Assembly: GCA_903871935.1 (NCBI GenBank)
Contig: CAIQIQ010000067.1
Location: 1-64,000, forward strand
Length of the DNA stretch: 64,000 nucleotides
Origin: an uncultured Phycisphaerales bacterium
Lineage (GTDB): Bacteria > Planctomycetota > Phycisphaerae > Tepidisphaerales > Tepidisphaeraceae
Direction: 5' to 3'
Shown here: one piece after another, positions 26,664-35,396 of the stretch
Layout: each line of letters opens with the position of its first letter
Numbering within the stretch: position 1 is the first letter of the stretch
Position numbers and translations under genes: made by a program
Notes under the pieces: generated by a model
What the model was told of the DNA's origin: nothing
Seen by the model: the letters and a program-made list of their open reading frames with translations, nothing else
The model's database searches: none

Positions 26664-27515
26664 ATGAATGCTGCTGCCACCATCAGTGATATCGCTCTGC
26701 TTCACCGGTACGCCGACGATCGCGATGAGAATGCGTTCGCGGAGATCGTCCGCCGGTATGCGGGGATGGTCTATGCGGCATGCTACCGCGTGCTGCACGA
26801 CAAGCAGCTTGCTGAGGATGCCACGCAGGAGACATTCCTGCGTCTTATGCGCCGGCCGTCCCATGTCAGCTTGTCGTTGGGCGGCTGGCTGCACAAGGCG
26901 GCAACGCAGCTTGCCATCGACGTGTCGCGGTCCGAATCGGCGCGCCGGCGGCGAGAGCGCGTTCACAGCCAGGACCGTGTCGAGTTCCTGGAAGACCAGA
27001 AGAGCTGGAAGGAGATCTCCGAGACCATCGACCACGCCATGGTCGAAGTGTCCGATGAGGCCCGCGACCTGCTCGTGCAGCACTTCATCCTCGGACGATG
27101 CCAGAAGGAGATCGCCGAGGAGCGCGACGTCTCGGTTGCCACGATCTGCCGACGGGTAAACGATGCGATGGAGCAACTTCGCGGTGTGCTCCGCCGGCGC
27201 GGGATGTCCATGCCGGCCGCGCTGGTTGTGTTTGATTTCCTTGCTTTGCGCGGTTCTGAGGTTGTGCCGCTGGCCGTGCAACAGGGGCTTGGCAAGATGA
27301 CCCTGTTGGCCGGCGTCAATCGTGGCTGGACCATGATTAGGCCGATTCACCGCGCGGGAATGAATTTCTGGCAGGTGAAGGAACTGGAGTTGGCCGCCGC
27401 CGTGCTGATCGGAGCGATGCTGCTGGTACTCGCATTGATTCTCGTTCGCGACAAGCAGAATCCGCCAAGCGTGCCTGCGCACGAGATTCATGCAAGTCTC
27501 AAGCAGGGCTCGTAG
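26664..27515 (+). CDS. ECF-type sigma factor with C-terminal membrane segment
   Basis: 283 residues. Region 2 is DENAFAEIVRRYAGMVYAACYRVLHDKQLAEDATQETFLRL (about 23-63 overall, shown here as DATQETF), and region 4 is QKEIAEERDVSVATICRRVNDAMEQL near 150-175. The last 100 residues are not sigma-like and include a membrane helix near 248-266 (AAAVLIGAMLLVLALILV). Membrane-anchored extensions on ECF factors occur in planctomycetes and may replace a separate anti-sigma. No anti-sigma gene adjoins. The next gene is convergent. Confidence 0.8.
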   Translation: MNAAATISDIALLHRYADDRDENAFAEIVRRYAGMVYAACYRVLHDKQLAEDATQETFLRLMRRPSHVSLSLGGWLHKAATQLAIDVSRSESARRRRERVHSQDRVEFLEDQKSWKEISETIDHAMVEVSDEARDLLVQHFILGRCQKEIAEERDVSVATICRRVNDAMEQLRGVLRRRGMSMPAALVVFDFLALRGSEVVPLAVQQGLGKMTLLAGVNRGWTMIRPIHRAGMNFWQVKELELAAAVLIGAMLLVLALILVRDKQNPPSVPAHEIHASLKQGS

Positions 27516-27552
27516 CGCAACCTCAGCACGTGGACGGCTTGCGCTCTATAGA

Positions 27553-29154
27553 TCAACTGAGATTCGTCGCTACAGGAGTCTTGTATGCCTTGAGCGCCGG
27601 TACCAGTCCGGCCAGGAACGCCATGACCACTACCGCCAGCAAGTAGAACCACTCCTCTGCGCCAACGGTGACCCAGTTAATCCCTTCGCCGAGCATTTCC
27701 TGCAGATAGGCCGACCCGGCGGCACTGAGCAGATGGCCGACCAGGAAGCCGGAGATTCCGCCGGCCAGGCCCACAAAGACCGCCTCAGCGCAGATGAGCG
27801 TCAGGATTCGCCGGCGTGTGGCGCCAAGTGCGCGGAGAACGGCGATCTCCTTTTGCCGCGCCGCAACGGAGTTGTAGATCGTCGTCGTGATGGATACGGC
27901 GGCGACGATCGTCACCATGACCGAAATCAGCAGCAGTACCTTCGTGCTTCCGGAAAGAAAGGTGTTGAAGAAATCCCGCATCACGGTGGCCGGATTGACG
28001 GCGGTGGCGCGATCGTCGATCACCTTGAAGTTATAGAGCAGTTGCTGTGCGGGAAATCCGCCGCGTGATTGCACGAGGATGGCGGAAATGCTCCAGTCCT
28101 CCTCGGGCAGGTCGGGCACGATATCGCCGTGCTCATCCAGGTGGTAGGCATTGGCGTCTTCGCCTTCCTGTTCCTTCTTGGGCTGCGCCGCCAGCGTGGC
28201 GCCTTTGATCAATTCATTCACATCCGATGGGGCCGTCACGGCGGCCGTGGTAGCCGGCTCTTTTATCGCGAACTTCCTCTTCACCGACTCGGGCACCTTT
28301 TTCGGATCGATGCCTAGCTTGCCGAGCACCTCATCGAGACGGCCGGGAGGAATCCGCGATGGATTGATGTTGGCACGCAACAGAGTCTGGTCGATCAGTC
28401 CGCCCTCATGTTCGGCGATGGCGTAGAGGCTGATAAACGGAACGAAGACCACGCGGTCATTGGCGGTGTGCGTGGGCTTGAGGATGCCCACGATGTGCCA
28501 GCGAGGTTTGTGGATGTCGGGGATATCACTGGGGCCAGGCATGCCATGGGTGGCGCGAAAGGCGCCGCCGTGTTTCTCATTTTCATCTTCACTGAGCTTG
28601 GGGTCGTAGAGCCTCAGTGAAAGCGTCTGCGCCATCTCGCTGCCCACGACGGCCTCAAACTTGCGCGGGGCGAAGACTCGCCCCTCGGCCAGTTCATAGG
28701 CGTGGCCACGTCGATACTGAAACGGCTCGCCGACGCGCTGGCCGCGGTCGTCAAAGCCGAACATCTGTGGCGAAGTTCCCACAATGCGCCGGCCGGTGAA
28801 ACTGTCGCCGACCATGAAGGGAACGGCGGTGCGGACATACGGGCGGTAGTCGGGGCGGCCTGGCGCGGGGGCGCCCTCATTGATCATGTCGGCGTAGAGC
28901 TGATATGGCACCACACCGGGGCTGACATCCATGTGATAGACAGTATTGAGCGTCAGTTGCAGCGGGGAACCCTTCGGCGGGCCAACCAGCACATCATAGC
29001 CAAAGTCGCTTTGGGCAAAGAGATTGCCTCCTTCGCGGCGCAGGATCATGATCGCCACGGCAAGCGTCACCCCCAGCGTCACGGAGAAGAGCGTCAGCCA
29101 GGTGGAAAGCGAACGCTGGCGCATCTGCTTGAAGATCAGTTGGAAGAGATTCAT
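27553..29154 (-). CDS. ABC transporter permease, MacB/LolC-like
   Basis: 533 residues. One membrane helix near the N-terminus (STWLTLFSVTLGVTLAVAIMI) is followed by a large extracytoplasmic domain (about 40-390), then three helices near 398-425, 455-480 and 500-525. The FtsX-type signature between the later helices is VAARQKEIAVLRALGATRRR. The architecture matches permeases that work mechanically on outer-membrane lipoproteins or peptides rather than moving solutes through a channel. The extracytoplasmic part has a charged insert (AQPKKEQEGEDANAY). It overlaps the ATPase gene by four bases. Confidence 0.85.
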   Translation of the reverse strand: MNLFQLIFKQMRQRSLSTWLTLFSVTLGVTLAVAIMILRREGGNLFAQSDFGYDVLVGPPKGSPLQLTLNTVYHMDVSPGVVPYQLYADMINEGAPAPGRPDYRPYVRTAVPFMVGDSFTGRRIVGTSPQMFGFDDRGQRVGEPFQYRRGHAYELAEGRVFAPRKFEAVVGSEMAQTLSLRLYDPKLSEDENEKHGGAFRATHGMPGPSDIPDIHKPRWHIVGILKPTHTANDRVVFVPFISLYAIAEHEGGLIDQTLLRANINPSRIPPGRLDEVLGKLGIDPKKVPESVKRKFAIKEPATTAAVTAPSDVNELIKGATLAAQPKKEQEGEDANAYHLDEHGDIVPDLPEEDWSISAILVQSRGGFPAQQLLYNFKVIDDRATAVNPATVMRDFFNTFLSGSTKVLLLISVMVTIVAAVSITTTIYNSVAARQKEIAVLRALGATRRRILTLICAEAVFVGLAGGISGFLVGHLLSAAGSAYLQEMLGEGINWVTVGAEEWFYLLAVVVMAFLAGLVPALKAYKTPVATNLS

Positions 29155-29906
29155 GGTGCTTTCCCGCCAGTCGCATTCAACTCGTCCAGGCTTACGGTCT
29201 TCGACAACTGCTTCGCGATGCCGGGATCATGGGTGACCATGAGCAGGCCGGCACCGACTTCACGGCAGAGGCGAAGGATGAGTTGCAGCACCTGCTGGGC
29301 GTTCTTGGCATCCAAGGCGCCGGTGGGTTCGTCCGCCAGTACGAGTTGCGGGCGATTGGCCAAGGCGCGGGCCACGGCCACCCGTTGCTGCTGCCCGACG
29401 GAGAGCTTCGCAGGACGGTAGTCCAGGCGGTCCTGCAAGCCGACCTCCGCCAGCAGATGTCTGGCCCATGCAGGATCATGTTTGCGCCCGGTGAAGCTCA
29501 TCCCCAGCAGCACGTTCTCCAGCGCGGTGAAACCGGGCAAGAGGTGATGGGTTTGGAAGATGTAACCGATGTACTGGCCGCGAAAGACGTCGCGATCGGC
29601 CTCCGAAAGGGCGGCGATATCGGTGGCCTGCCGCCCCGCGTTCCTTGCGTAATCGAGAACTCTGTTCTCAGGCAGTGCAGCCGTACTCTTGGTCTGCCCA
29701 TCGTGGGTGAAGAGAATCTGCCCCGCGTCGGCGGGGACAATCCCGGCGATCATGTGCAGCAACGTCGTCTTGCCCGAACCGGAAGAGCCGACCAGGGCAA
29801 GCTGCTGTCCGGATTCGAGTCTGAATTGCCCGATGCGGACGATCGGCACGGCCGATCCGTCGGGAGCGTGATAGGTTTTTTCCAGACCCAGGAGTTCAAG
29901 AGCCAT
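29151..29906 (-). CDS. ABC transporter ATP-binding protein, LolD/MacB-like
   Basis: 251 residues with Walker A GSSGSGKTTLLHMIAG, the Q-loop FQTHHLLPGFTALENVLL, the ABC signature LSVGQQQRVAVARALA, Walker B LVLADEPTGALD and the switch His in MVTHDPG. The length and the Q-loop pattern fit the LolD/MacB/FtsE class. It partners with the overlapping permease downstream; there is no membrane-fusion protein beside them, so outer-membrane partners would be encoded elsewhere. Confidence 0.9.
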   Translation of the reverse strand: MALELLGLEKTYHAPDGSAVPIVRIGQFRLESGQQLALVGSSGSGKTTLLHMIAGIVPADAGQILFTHDGQTKSTAALPENRVLDYARNAGRQATDIAALSEADRDVFRGQYIGYIFQTHHLLPGFTALENVLLGMSFTGRKHDPAWARHLLAEVGLQDRLDYRPAKLSVGQQQRVAVARALANRPQLVLADEPTGALDAKNAQQVLQLILRLCREVGAGLLMVTHDPGIAKQLSKTVSLDELNATGGKAP

Positions 29907-29979
29907 ACATGTCTATCTCCGTCATGCCGTGTAGAAAAACCTGCAACAAGCCCGGGCTATTCCCTTTGGCGCTGCGTTT

Positions 29980-30183
29980 TCAGCGGTCATCACGCATCTG
30001 CTCATGGCGCATGCGGATGCCCCGAGCGCCCATGGCAACCGCAAGAGCGCCGCTGGCGACGATGACGATCAGTTGCCATGCCGGCGGGCGCGGTTCGGAC
30101 CCTTGCAGCTCGTAGGCCTGGTAAAACAGCAACCCGCCGACGATCAGGAGCGTGAACGAGAACCGCGCGATCCATTTCCGCAT
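29980..30183 (-). CDS. Small two-helix membrane protein
   Basis: 67 residues from the ATG at 30183, with two hydrophobic segments (FSFTLLIVGGLLFYQAY and AWQLIVIVASGALAVAMGA) and a basic end MRHEQMRDDR. The frame is open far upstream, but that part shows no coding character and is antisense to the ABC transporter gene. It lies 74 bp before the LolD-like gene on the same strand and could be in its operon. Function unknown. Confidence 0.45.
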   Translation of the reverse strand: MRKWIARFSFTLLIVGGLLFYQAYELQGSEPRPPAWQLIVIVASGALAVAMGARGIRMRHEQMRDDR

Positions 30184-30414
30184 AGGCGCAATTGTATGGA
30201 GAAAGCCGCGGATGGCGAAGGTGGCGCCAACAATCCGTGAAGATTGGCGTTGACCTCGCTTGCGCCCAAAGGTAAGTAAAGCGGATCGCGTTGATGCGCT
30301 TCGTCGCACCAATGGCGTGGACAACCCAATCACGTGGAGCCCCCTTGGTTTTGCGGACCGGGCGGTGCGTCCGTGCGCGCACCCGCGCACCTTAAAGATG
30401 ATGAGGAGGACGGT

Positions 30415-31395
30415 ATGCCGCAGATCATCGTGGAGGACCTGAGGAAAACGTTCCATGTCGCGGTGCGCCGAAGCGGGATGTGGGGCGCGGTGACCGGACT
30501 GTTCAGCCGGGAATATCGGCCGGTACATGCGCTGGCGGGAGTGAACTTCGCGATCGAGGCAGGCGAACTCGTCGGTTACATCGGCCCGAACGGCGCTGGC
30601 AAGAGCACCACCGTGAAGACACTTTCGGGCATCTTGGTGCCCGACGGCGGGCGTGTGGAGATCGACGGGCGCGTGCCGTGGAAGCAGCGCGTCGAGCACG
30701 TCGCCCGGATCGGGGTCGTCTTCGGCCAGCGCACGCAGCTCTGGTATGACCTGCCCGTGATCGAGTCGTTCGAGCTTCTGCGAGATATCTATCGAGTGCC
30801 GCAGAAGGCATATGAAGCGGCACGCGATGAGCTGATCGCGATGCTGCAGATCGAGCCGATCCTTGATACACCGGTGCGGCAGCTTTCGTTGGGGCAGCGG
30901 ATGCGCTGCGATCTGGCGGCCGCCTTGCTGCATGCGCCGCGGATCCTGTTTCTTGATGAGCCGACGATTGGTCTGGATGCGATCTCGAAGCTCGCCGTGC
31001 GCGAGTTTGTTCTCAAGCTCAACCGTCAGCGCGGCACCACCGTCATCCTGACGACGCACGACATGGATGACATCGAGGCTCTGTGCCGGCGGGTGATCGT
31101 GATCTCCGATGGCAAGGTGCTTTCCGACGGCACGCTCGAATCGCTGCGGCGCAGCGTGTCGGCCGAGCGCTGGCTGACGGTCGATCTGGCCGACGGCGTG
31201 GAAGAGGTGCGCGATGCCGATGCCCGCGTGGTGAGGAAGGAAGGGAAACGCGTCGTGCTGGCGTTCGATCCCAGCCGCGTTTCGCCGGCCGCGCTGATCA
31301 GTCGAGTATGTTCGAGTCATCCGGTTCATGATCTGTTTGTAGAGAATCCGCCGATCGAGTCGATCATTGCACGGTTGTATAGGACCAACTCATGA
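30415..31395 (+). CDS. ABC-2 exporter ATP-binding protein
   Basis: 326 residues from the ATG at 30415, preceded by a strong GAGGAGG site. Walker A is GPNGAGKSTTVKTLSG, the signature LSLGQRMRCDLAAALL, Walker B ILFLDEPTIGLD, and the switch DLxTTHDMDDIE. The N-terminal insert AVRRSGMWGAVTGLFSREYRPVHAL is typical of ATPases paired with DUF990-type permeases, the group that includes the viologen exporter of cyanobacteria. A C-terminal regulatory part of about 80 residues follows. It overlaps the first permease by four bases and forms a three-gene exporter operon. Confidence 0.88.
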   Translation: MPQIIVEDLRKTFHVAVRRSGMWGAVTGLFSREYRPVHALAGVNFAIEAGELVGYIGPNGAGKSTTVKTLSGILVPDGGRVEIDGRVPWKQRVEHVARIGVVFGQRTQLWYDLPVIESFELLRDIYRVPQKAYEAARDELIAMLQIEPILDTPVRQLSLGQRMRCDLAAALLHAPRILFLDEPTIGLDAISKLAVREFVLKLNRQRGTTVILTTHDMDDIEALCRRVIVISDGKVLSDGTLESLRRSVSAERWLTVDLADGVEEVRDADARVVRKEGKRVVLAFDPSRVSPAALISRVCSSHPVHDLFVENPPIESIIARLYRTNS

Positions 31396-32183
31396 AAGCG
31401 TACCTCGCCATGCTCGATGCCCGGTTTCGTGGGCTTTTGCAGTACCGATCGGCGGCGATCGCCGGGATCGGGACGCAGCTTTTCTTTGGCTACGTCCGCG
31501 TGATGATCTTCGCGGCATTCTATCGTTCCTCCGATGCCGCCCAGCCCATGACGGCTGAGCAGGTCGTCAGTTACATTTGGCTCAGCCAGGCATTTCTGCT
31601 GCTGGCGATGTTTGGTGTTGAGAGCGAGATCGCGGCGATGATCCGCTCGGGCGGAGTGGCGTATGAACTGACCCGGCCGGTGGATCTGTATGGGATGTGG
31701 TACTCGCGTTGCCTGGCAGCGCGGCTGGCGCCGACATTGCTGCGTGCGGTGCCGCAGCTTGTGCTGGCATATGCGTTTCTGGGTCTGCAGGCGCCTGCTT
31801 CTGTGAGTGCGCTGGGCTGGTCGTTGCTGGCGATTCTCAGCGGTGCGGCTCTGGCGGGCGCGATTTCGGCGGCGATGACGATCTCGCTGTTGTGGACAAT
31901 CAGCGGCGAAGGCATCTCGCGTCTGGCTCCGGCGGTGATCTTTCTGTTCTCTGGCATCATCGTTCCCCTGCCGCTGTTTCCCGCGTGGCTGCAGCCGATC
32001 GTGCAGGCGATGCCGTTCCGCGGGCTGATCGATGTGCCCTTCCAGGCGTATCTCGGATTGCTGACGGGAACGGCCGCCCTGATGGGCATCGTGCAGACGT
32101 GGGTGTGGATCGCCGTGTTCGTGATGGCCGGCCGGCTGATGCTGCAGCGCGGGCTGAAGCAGCTTGTCGCCCAGGGAGGTTAG
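31392..32183 (+). CDS. ABC-2 family permease (DUF990 type), first
   Basis: 263 residues, six predicted membrane helices, starting MKAYLAMLDARFRGLLQYRSAAIAG, a start typical of ABC2_membrane_6 (DUF990) permeases. YELTRPVDLYGMWYSRCLA is the cytoplasmic coupling-type segment of this family ('L.RPv....') near residue 95. It pairs with the second permease as a heterodimer. Coupled to the ATPase by ATGA overlap. Substrate unknown. Confidence 0.82.
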   Translation: MKAYLAMLDARFRGLLQYRSAAIAGIGTQLFFGYVRVMIFAAFYRSSDAAQPMTAEQVVSYIWLSQAFLLLAMFGVESEIAAMIRSGGVAYELTRPVDLYGMWYSRCLAARLAPTLLRAVPQLVLAYAFLGLQAPASVSALGWSLLAILSGAALAGAISAAMTISLLWTISGEGISRLAPAVIFLFSGIIVPLPLFPAWLQPIVQAMPFRGLIDVPFQAYLGLLTGTAALMGIVQTWVWIAVFVMAGRLMLQRGLKQLVAQGG

Positions 32184-32193
32184 GAGGGTGAGT

Positions 32194-32994
32194 ATGAACG
32201 CCACATCGCTGTATTTCCGATATATCGCAGTCTCGATCCGCGGGCAGATGCAATATCGCATCTCGTTCCTGGTGCATGCGTTGGCGCATTTCCTGATCAC
32301 CGGGATTGAGTTCCTGGGGCTGGCTGCCCTGTTCCAGCGTTTTGGCAAGATTGCCGGCTGGACGCTCCCGGAGGTGGGGCTGTTCTATGCGATGATCAGC
32401 ATCGCCTTTGCAGTTGCCGAAGCCGTGCCGCGCGGGTTCGACATCCTCGGCCGGCTGATTCGCAACGGCGACTTCGATCGCCTGCTGCTGCGGCCGAGGC
32501 TGGTGGCGTTTCAGGTGCTGGCGCAGGAGTTGCAGCTCATGCGGGTCGGCCGGCTGGCGCAGGCGGTGGTGATTCTGCTCTGGTCTGCCCATGCCCTGGA
32601 TCTCAGTTGGACGGCGCCGCGGATCGCCTTGCTCTTGTGCGCGATCGCGGGCGGCGTGTGCCTGTTCAGCGGGCTGTTCATCCTGCAGGCGACGATGTGC
32701 TTCTGGACGATCGAGAGCATCGAGATCGTCAACTGCTTCACGTACGGCGGCGTGGAGGCCGGGCAGTTTCCCATGAGCATCTACAATCGCTGGTTCCGGC
32801 AGGTGTTCACGTTCGTGATCCCGCTGGCGACGATCAACTACTTCCCGGCCCATGCGATCCTCGGCCGGTCCGACCCGCTGGGGTCAACCGCATTGCTGCA
32901 ATGGCTCTCGCCACTGGCGGGGGTGGTGTTCCTGGCGATCAGCCTGCAGTTCTGGCGGATCGGGGTAAGGCACTATGCGTCGACAGGGTCATAG
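32194..32994 (+). CDS. ABC-2 family permease (DUF990 type), second
   Basis: 266 residues from the ATG at 32194, preceded by AGGAGG at a good distance. It has six helices and the family segment RNGDFDRLLLRPRLVAFQVLAQE near residue 90, followed by FWTIESIEIVNCFTYGG and a late PLATINYFPAHAILGR, all usual in the EvrC-like half of DUF990 exporters. It ends the operon; downstream is the repeat-rich gap at 33 kb with no visible terminator hairpin. Confidence 0.82.
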   Translation: MNATSLYFRYIAVSIRGQMQYRISFLVHALAHFLITGIEFLGLAALFQRFGKIAGWTLPEVGLFYAMISIAFAVAEAVPRGFDILGRLIRNGDFDRLLLRPRLVAFQVLAQELQLMRVGRLAQAVVILLWSAHALDLSWTAPRIALLLCAIAGGVCLFSGLFILQATMCFWTIESIEIVNCFTYGGVEAGQFPMSIYNRWFRQVFTFVIPLATINYFPAHAILGRSDPLGSTALLQWLSPLAGVVFLAISLQFWRIGVRHYASTGS

Positions 32995-33800
32995 GGACAA
33001 GGATGAAGGATGGCGAAAGGATGAAAAAGGGGTCGGGTGTGGATAAGTAGGAGGTGCGCAAGTTCTCGGCGGGGGTACCCCATGTTGCGCAAGTGTCGGT
33101 GAGACAGCAGGTTGCGTCGTTCTTGGGGTAGGAGATGCGCAAGTTCGGGGTGATTGTGGATAACTCCTGCTGGAATGCCCAATGACCAGAGCCCAATGAC
33201 CAATGAATGACCAAGGACCAAGGTGCTCAAAGGTCACGGATAGAGATCATTGATTATTCCGTAACGGCAGAGGGAAGATGCTCAGGTTAGCGTGCCGCAG
33301 TCTTGGGGTGTCTGTGAGATGGATGACCGACTTGGCGAAGGTGCTCAAGTTCGGCCGCGCAATTGGCGGTCCGGGGCAACGAGCCTTCCGGGCCCTACTA
33401 CGAACGAAGATGCTCAAGATCGATGCGCATCTTCGGGCGGCGATTGCCTACCTGGCTGATAGGAAGAGCCGTATTCGGTTGTCAAATAGCGTGACCGGGA
33501 ACGGCCACAGGGATCCGAAAGAACATGTCTCCCCATAATAAGGGTGGTTTTTGAGGGAAGTTAGTGAGGGAGATGAGTATTGACAAGGACTTACGCGCGG
33601 CCGGAATTCCAGCCCGATTTTGGAGAGGATGGGGAATCTGGATAAAGCTGGTCGAGCCGAATGGGGGGGGGAGCGGCACATTCCCATCTCCAGCGGCTTC
33701 CCTGCTATGTCGGTCTTCTGAAACTTTTCTCCCGCATCCGCGTCAAAGAGGTGGTGCGGGTGGTGGGTATACCCACGGAATCCCTTGAGAGGATCGACCT
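32995..33800. other. Repeat-rich intergenic region, no gene supported
   Basis: No credible gene. Motifs of the form GrTGCkCAAGkT recur near 33054, 33085, 33135, 33222, 33278, 33340 and 33410. The DnaA-box element copy B lies at 33038-33163. Low-complexity pieces include ATGACCAATGAATGACCAAG near 33197 and GGATGAAGGATGGCGAAAGG at 33001. A run of nine G starts at 33663. CTACTACGAACG near 33398 resembles half of the palindrome at 11.0 kb. The promoter for the gene at 33801 was not identified. Confidence 0.6.
33036..33168 (-). repeat. DnaA-box-bounded element, copy B (inverted)
   Basis: Perfect DnaA boxes on the minus strand lie at 33038-33046 and 33155-33163, 117 bp apart. Read on the minus strand the order of parts equals copy A at 0.5 kb: GAGTTATCCACAATC, then CGAACTTGCGCA, a spacer, GGGGTACCCCC (33071-33081), GAGAACTTGCGCACCTCCTA and TTATCCACA. 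The spacer between is not conserved, so the shared parts are probably functional or mobile, not simply a recent duplication. Confidence 0.6.
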
Positions 33801-34298
33801 ATGGAAACCAAGCTCGCGCTCGGCTTCTCGATCGCACTGCTCCTGCAAATCGCGGTGGCGCCGGCCGTCCGCGGCGAGACCACGGCAAAGCCGCCAACGA
33901 CCTCGCCATCACAATCTGCTCCGGCCACCCAGCCCGTCGTGGCGGCCAAAGGCGGGGAAATGGCCGCGCTCGAGCGGAAGATCCTGGGCACTTGGCGAGG
34001 CCCGCTTTGCAAGGGCGATTACACCTTCAATCCAGATGGCACCTATACGCTTGTGAACTTCACCCCCGGTGGCAACACGCTCACCGGCACCTGGTCCATC
34101 CGCTGGGATGCCCTTCCGCCGACGCTGCTTCTGACCTGCAAGACCTCCGATTTCAAGAAGAAATACCCGGACCGGCCGGAGTACGAATTCCTCAACAAGA
34201 CCCGAGAAGTGAAACTGCTCGAACTCAACGGCGAAACACTTATCTACCGTGCTCCGGACCCTTACGGCGAATGGCGTGGCCAGCGGCCGGAGAAGTAA
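33801..34298 (+). CDS. Secreted protein with lipocalin-like domain
   Basis: 165 residues with a signal peptide (LALGFSIALLLQIAVAPAVRG), a Thr/Pro/Ala-rich linker (about 27-50), then a small beta domain. LERKILGTWRGPLCKGDYTFNPDG followed by GNTLTGTWSIRWDALPP is a 'W-x-G...F..dGty....' pattern seen in lipocalin-like or META-type beta domains that bind small molecules. AGAGGA precedes the ATG. Function unknown. It may be transcribed separately from the sigma factor 170 bp downstream. Confidence 0.55.
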   Translation: METKLALGFSIALLLQIAVAPAVRGETTAKPPTTSPSQSAPATQPVVAAKGGEMAALERKILGTWRGPLCKGDYTFNPDGTYTLVNFTPGGNTLTGTWSIRWDALPPTLLLTCKTSDFKKKYPDRPEYEFLNKTREVKLLELNGETLIYRAPDPYGEWRGQRPEK

Positions 34299-34467
34299 CG
34301 GAACGGAAGACGGGTAAAGCCTCCACCCCAGGATCCCCAACTCCGCGCTTGCGGAATCAGGTTTCCTAGCACTCACATCCTCGGACGCCCGAGGCAAACA
34401 CGACACGTCGGCTGGAGCGGTGCCGTGCTGCCTGCAATGTTTCCATTATCCAGACAAAGTGATCATC

Positions 34468-35016
34468 ATGGAGGGTCCAGGGCATTGGGAGGATCGACTG
34501 AAGCGCCCGGCGGCCGGACAAGGTCATGAGCATTGGATTGGTCAGGTGTATGACGCACTGGGACCGTCGATGTATCGGTATGCCCTGATGATTCTGGGAG
34601 ACCGCGGTCTGGCGGAGGATGTGGTGCAGCAGGCGTTTATGCGGCTGATCTCCCGCGGCCGGGTGGATGAGGTCTTGTCCATGAAGGCGTTCCTTCGCGT
34701 CGTTGTGCGGAATGAGGCGTATCGGCTGCTGGGAGCACGACGGACGATGGAGAGACTGGAGAATGCTGACGTCTGCCTCTTGGAGGCGGCGGATGTGCCG
34801 GCCGAGCGTCGTGAGGAACAGCGGCGGGTGGAGCGGGCGTTGCGGCAGCTTCCGGCGGAGCAGCGGGAGGTTGTTCACCTGAAGGTGTATGAGGGGCTCA
34901 GCTTTGCTGAGATTGGGCAGACGCTGGCGATTCCGCCGAATACAGCCGCCAGCCGGTATCGATATGCGATCGCGCATCTTCGCGAGTTTCTGGATCCGTC
35001 GAGGACACAGCTATGA
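34468..35016 (+). CDS. ECF-type RNA polymerase sigma factor
   Basis: 182 residues from the ATG at 34468. Region 2 shows YRYALMILGDRGLAEDVVQQAFMRL and region 4 ALRQLPAEQREVVHLKVYEGLSFAEIG with SRYRYAIAHLREFL. It is a compact ECF factor without extension. The next gene begins by ATGA overlap and encodes a small membrane protein, in the usual place of an anti-sigma factor, so regulation by membrane sequestration is likely. Confidence 0.85.
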   Translation: MEGPGHWEDRLKRPAAGQGHEHWIGQVYDALGPSMYRYALMILGDRGLAEDVVQQAFMRLISRGRVDEVLSMKAFLRVVVRNEAYRLLGARRTMERLENADVCLLEAADVPAERREEQRRVERALRQLPAEQREVVHLKVYEGLSFAEIGQTLAIPPNTAASRYRYAIAHLREFLDPSRTQL

Positions 35017-35396
35017 GTGATGACACACATGATGTCGAATCCATTTTGGGTCAGTACCGGCTGGCCGGGCCTGATGCGGCGGTGCGGGCGCGGATCGTTG
35101 GGCGAGCGGAGGTGCGGTCGCGCTGGGCGTTTGCCGAGGCGATGGCGGCGATGCTGCTGATCGGGATGACCCTGGCACAGATTGGAGCGTCGGTGACGGA
35201 GATTGTCCCTCGGCCACGGGCTGACGAAGCTCGCACGGAGCGGCTGGCCTCGGAGATTGCGAGTTTGGATTTGCCGATCGGCCGCGACGAGGCGTATGCG
35301 ATAGCGCAGCGGATTTCGGCCGGCGAGCGACTTGTGCTGGTGCCGCTGATTCACGGTGATTCATCCATCAACACGAATATTGGGGTTATACCATGA
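35013..35396 (+). CDS. Putative anti-sigma factor, single membrane helix
   Basis: 127 residues with one hydrophobic segment near 40-58 (AFAEAMAAMLLIGMTLAQIG). The N-terminal 38 residues would be cytoplasmic, and no HxxxCxxC zinc motif is present, so it is not a standard zinc anti-sigma. The role is inferred from its position between the ECF factor and a membrane protein, coupled by four-base overlaps on both sides. It could instead be a structural partner of the next gene. Confidence 0.45.
   Translation: MSDDTHDVESILGQYRLAGPDAAVRARIVGRAEVRSRWAFAEAMAAMLLIGMTLAQIGASVTEIVPRPRADEARTERLASEIASLDLPIGRDEAYAIAQRISAGERLVLVPLIHGDSSINTNIGVIP

Noticed and set aside
33050-33425. Possible CRISPR array
   Set aside because: The repeats are about 10-12 bp, degenerate and unevenly spaced, and no cas gene is present.
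33564-33788. 74-codon open frame before the lipocalin-like gene
   Set aside because: It runs through a nine-G tract and low-complexity sequence, and I see no family resemblance.
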